6,769 bases of DNA from Terriglobia bacterium (GTDB lineage Bacteria; Acidobacteriota; Terriglobia; UBA7540): positions 1-6,769 of the forward strand of contig JASHSC010000260.1 of the NCBI GenBank assembly GCA_030036915.1. Direction: 5' to 3'. The position numbers and the translations under genes are program-made. The notes under the pieces were generated by a model. That model made no database searches, had not been told where the DNA came from, and worked only from the letters and a program-made list of their open reading frames with translations. Of the stretch, positions 6,427 to 6,769 are shown in pieces. Position 1 is the first letter of the stretch. The number at the start of each line of letters is the position of its first letter.

Positions 6427-6769
6427 ATGCTTGATAATGCCTTCAAATTTGTGATGGCCACGCCGTTGTTGCTTGCGACGATCAAGATTCTCATCATTTT
6501 TGCCGTGCTTTCGGGAATTGTCGCTTATCTCGTCTACATGGAACGGAAAGTTCTGGCCTTCATGCAGGCGCGATTGGGACCGATGCGCGTGGGGCCGTGG
6601 GGATTGCTGCAACCCGTCGCCGACGGTTTGAAGCTGCTGTTAAAAGAGGACATCATTCCCGCGGGTGCTGACGAATGGCTGTTCCTGCTCGCGCCGGCCA
6701 TCAGCGTTCTCGCCGCGTTCACGGTTTTTGCCGTCATTCCCTTCGCGGGCAACTTCTACGTGACCGACA
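6427..6769 (+). CDS. nuoH: NADH-quinone oxidoreductase subunit H (ND1 homologue), N-terminal part
   Basis: This membrane subunit links the quinone pocket to the proton-pumping arm of complex I. Only 114 residues are visible before the right edge, about a third of the usual 320-400. A first transmembrane helix spans roughly residues 13-37. The highly conserved cytoplasmic segment follows: ERKVLAFMQARLGPMRVGP (39-57) and GLLQPVADGLKLLLKED (59-75), matching the ND1 signature with its quinone-cavity charged residues. A second hydrophobic helix begins near 84 (LFLLAPAISVLAAF). The ATG at 6427 is the usual type of start for this subunit. A GTG at 6415 in frame would add four residues, and neither has a good Shine-Dalgarno. 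The preceding palindrome separates it from nuoD, so its translation may need its own initiation signal. nuoE, nuoF and nuoG, which sit between nuoD and nuoH in the full 14-gene operon, are missing here. Confidence 0.96.
   Translation, partial: MLDNAFKFVMATPLLLATIKILIIFAVLSGIVAYLVYMERKVLAFMQARLGPMRVGPWGLLQPVADGLKLLLKEDIIPAGADEWLFLLAPAISVLAAFTVFAVIPFAGNFYVTD

Overview
The window looks like a chromosomal segment of a fairly GC-rich bacterium, most likely an Acidobacteriota member. This is inferred from three things together: a DUF1800/DUF1501 gene pair, an ECF sigma factor with a long N-terminal extension, and a split NADH-quinone oxidoreductase (complex I) cluster. No rRNA, conserved marker set or database search supports the placement. 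No transposase, integrase, phage gene, CRISPR array or tRNA was seen.

Left part (1-2388, minus strand): a two-gene unit reads leftward. The upstream gene encodes a 542-residue DUF1800 protein. The downstream gene encodes a DUF1501 protein with a clear twin-arginine signal and runs off the left edge. The 121-bp gap between them can form two RNA stem-loops on the transcribed strand.

Middle part (2389-4440, plus strand): after a divergent intergenic region comes a possible promoter, a small one-membrane-segment protein of unknown function (119 aa), and an ECF-type RNA polymerase sigma factor. The sigma gene probably starts at a GTG with a strong Shine-Dalgarno. It carries about 100 extra N-terminal residues, and no anti-sigma gene is visible next to it. 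A 349-bp gap follows, which I read as non-coding, with a good sigma-70-type promoter near its right end.

Right part (4441-6769, plus strand): the start of a complex I operon in the order nuoC, nuoD, nuoH, the last cut by the window edge. nuoA and nuoB are not upstream, and nuoE, nuoF and nuoG are absent between nuoD and nuoH. NuoC has an alanine/proline-rich N-terminal extension of roughly 70 residues. A long AT-rich palindrome followed by a T-run lies between nuoD and nuoH.

The genes fall into recognised families. The points that merit a second look are the intergenic palindromes, the layout of the nuo genes, the NuoC and sigma-factor extensions, and the mismatch in export signals between the DUF1800 and DUF1501 partners. 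I found no convincing new multi-gene system.
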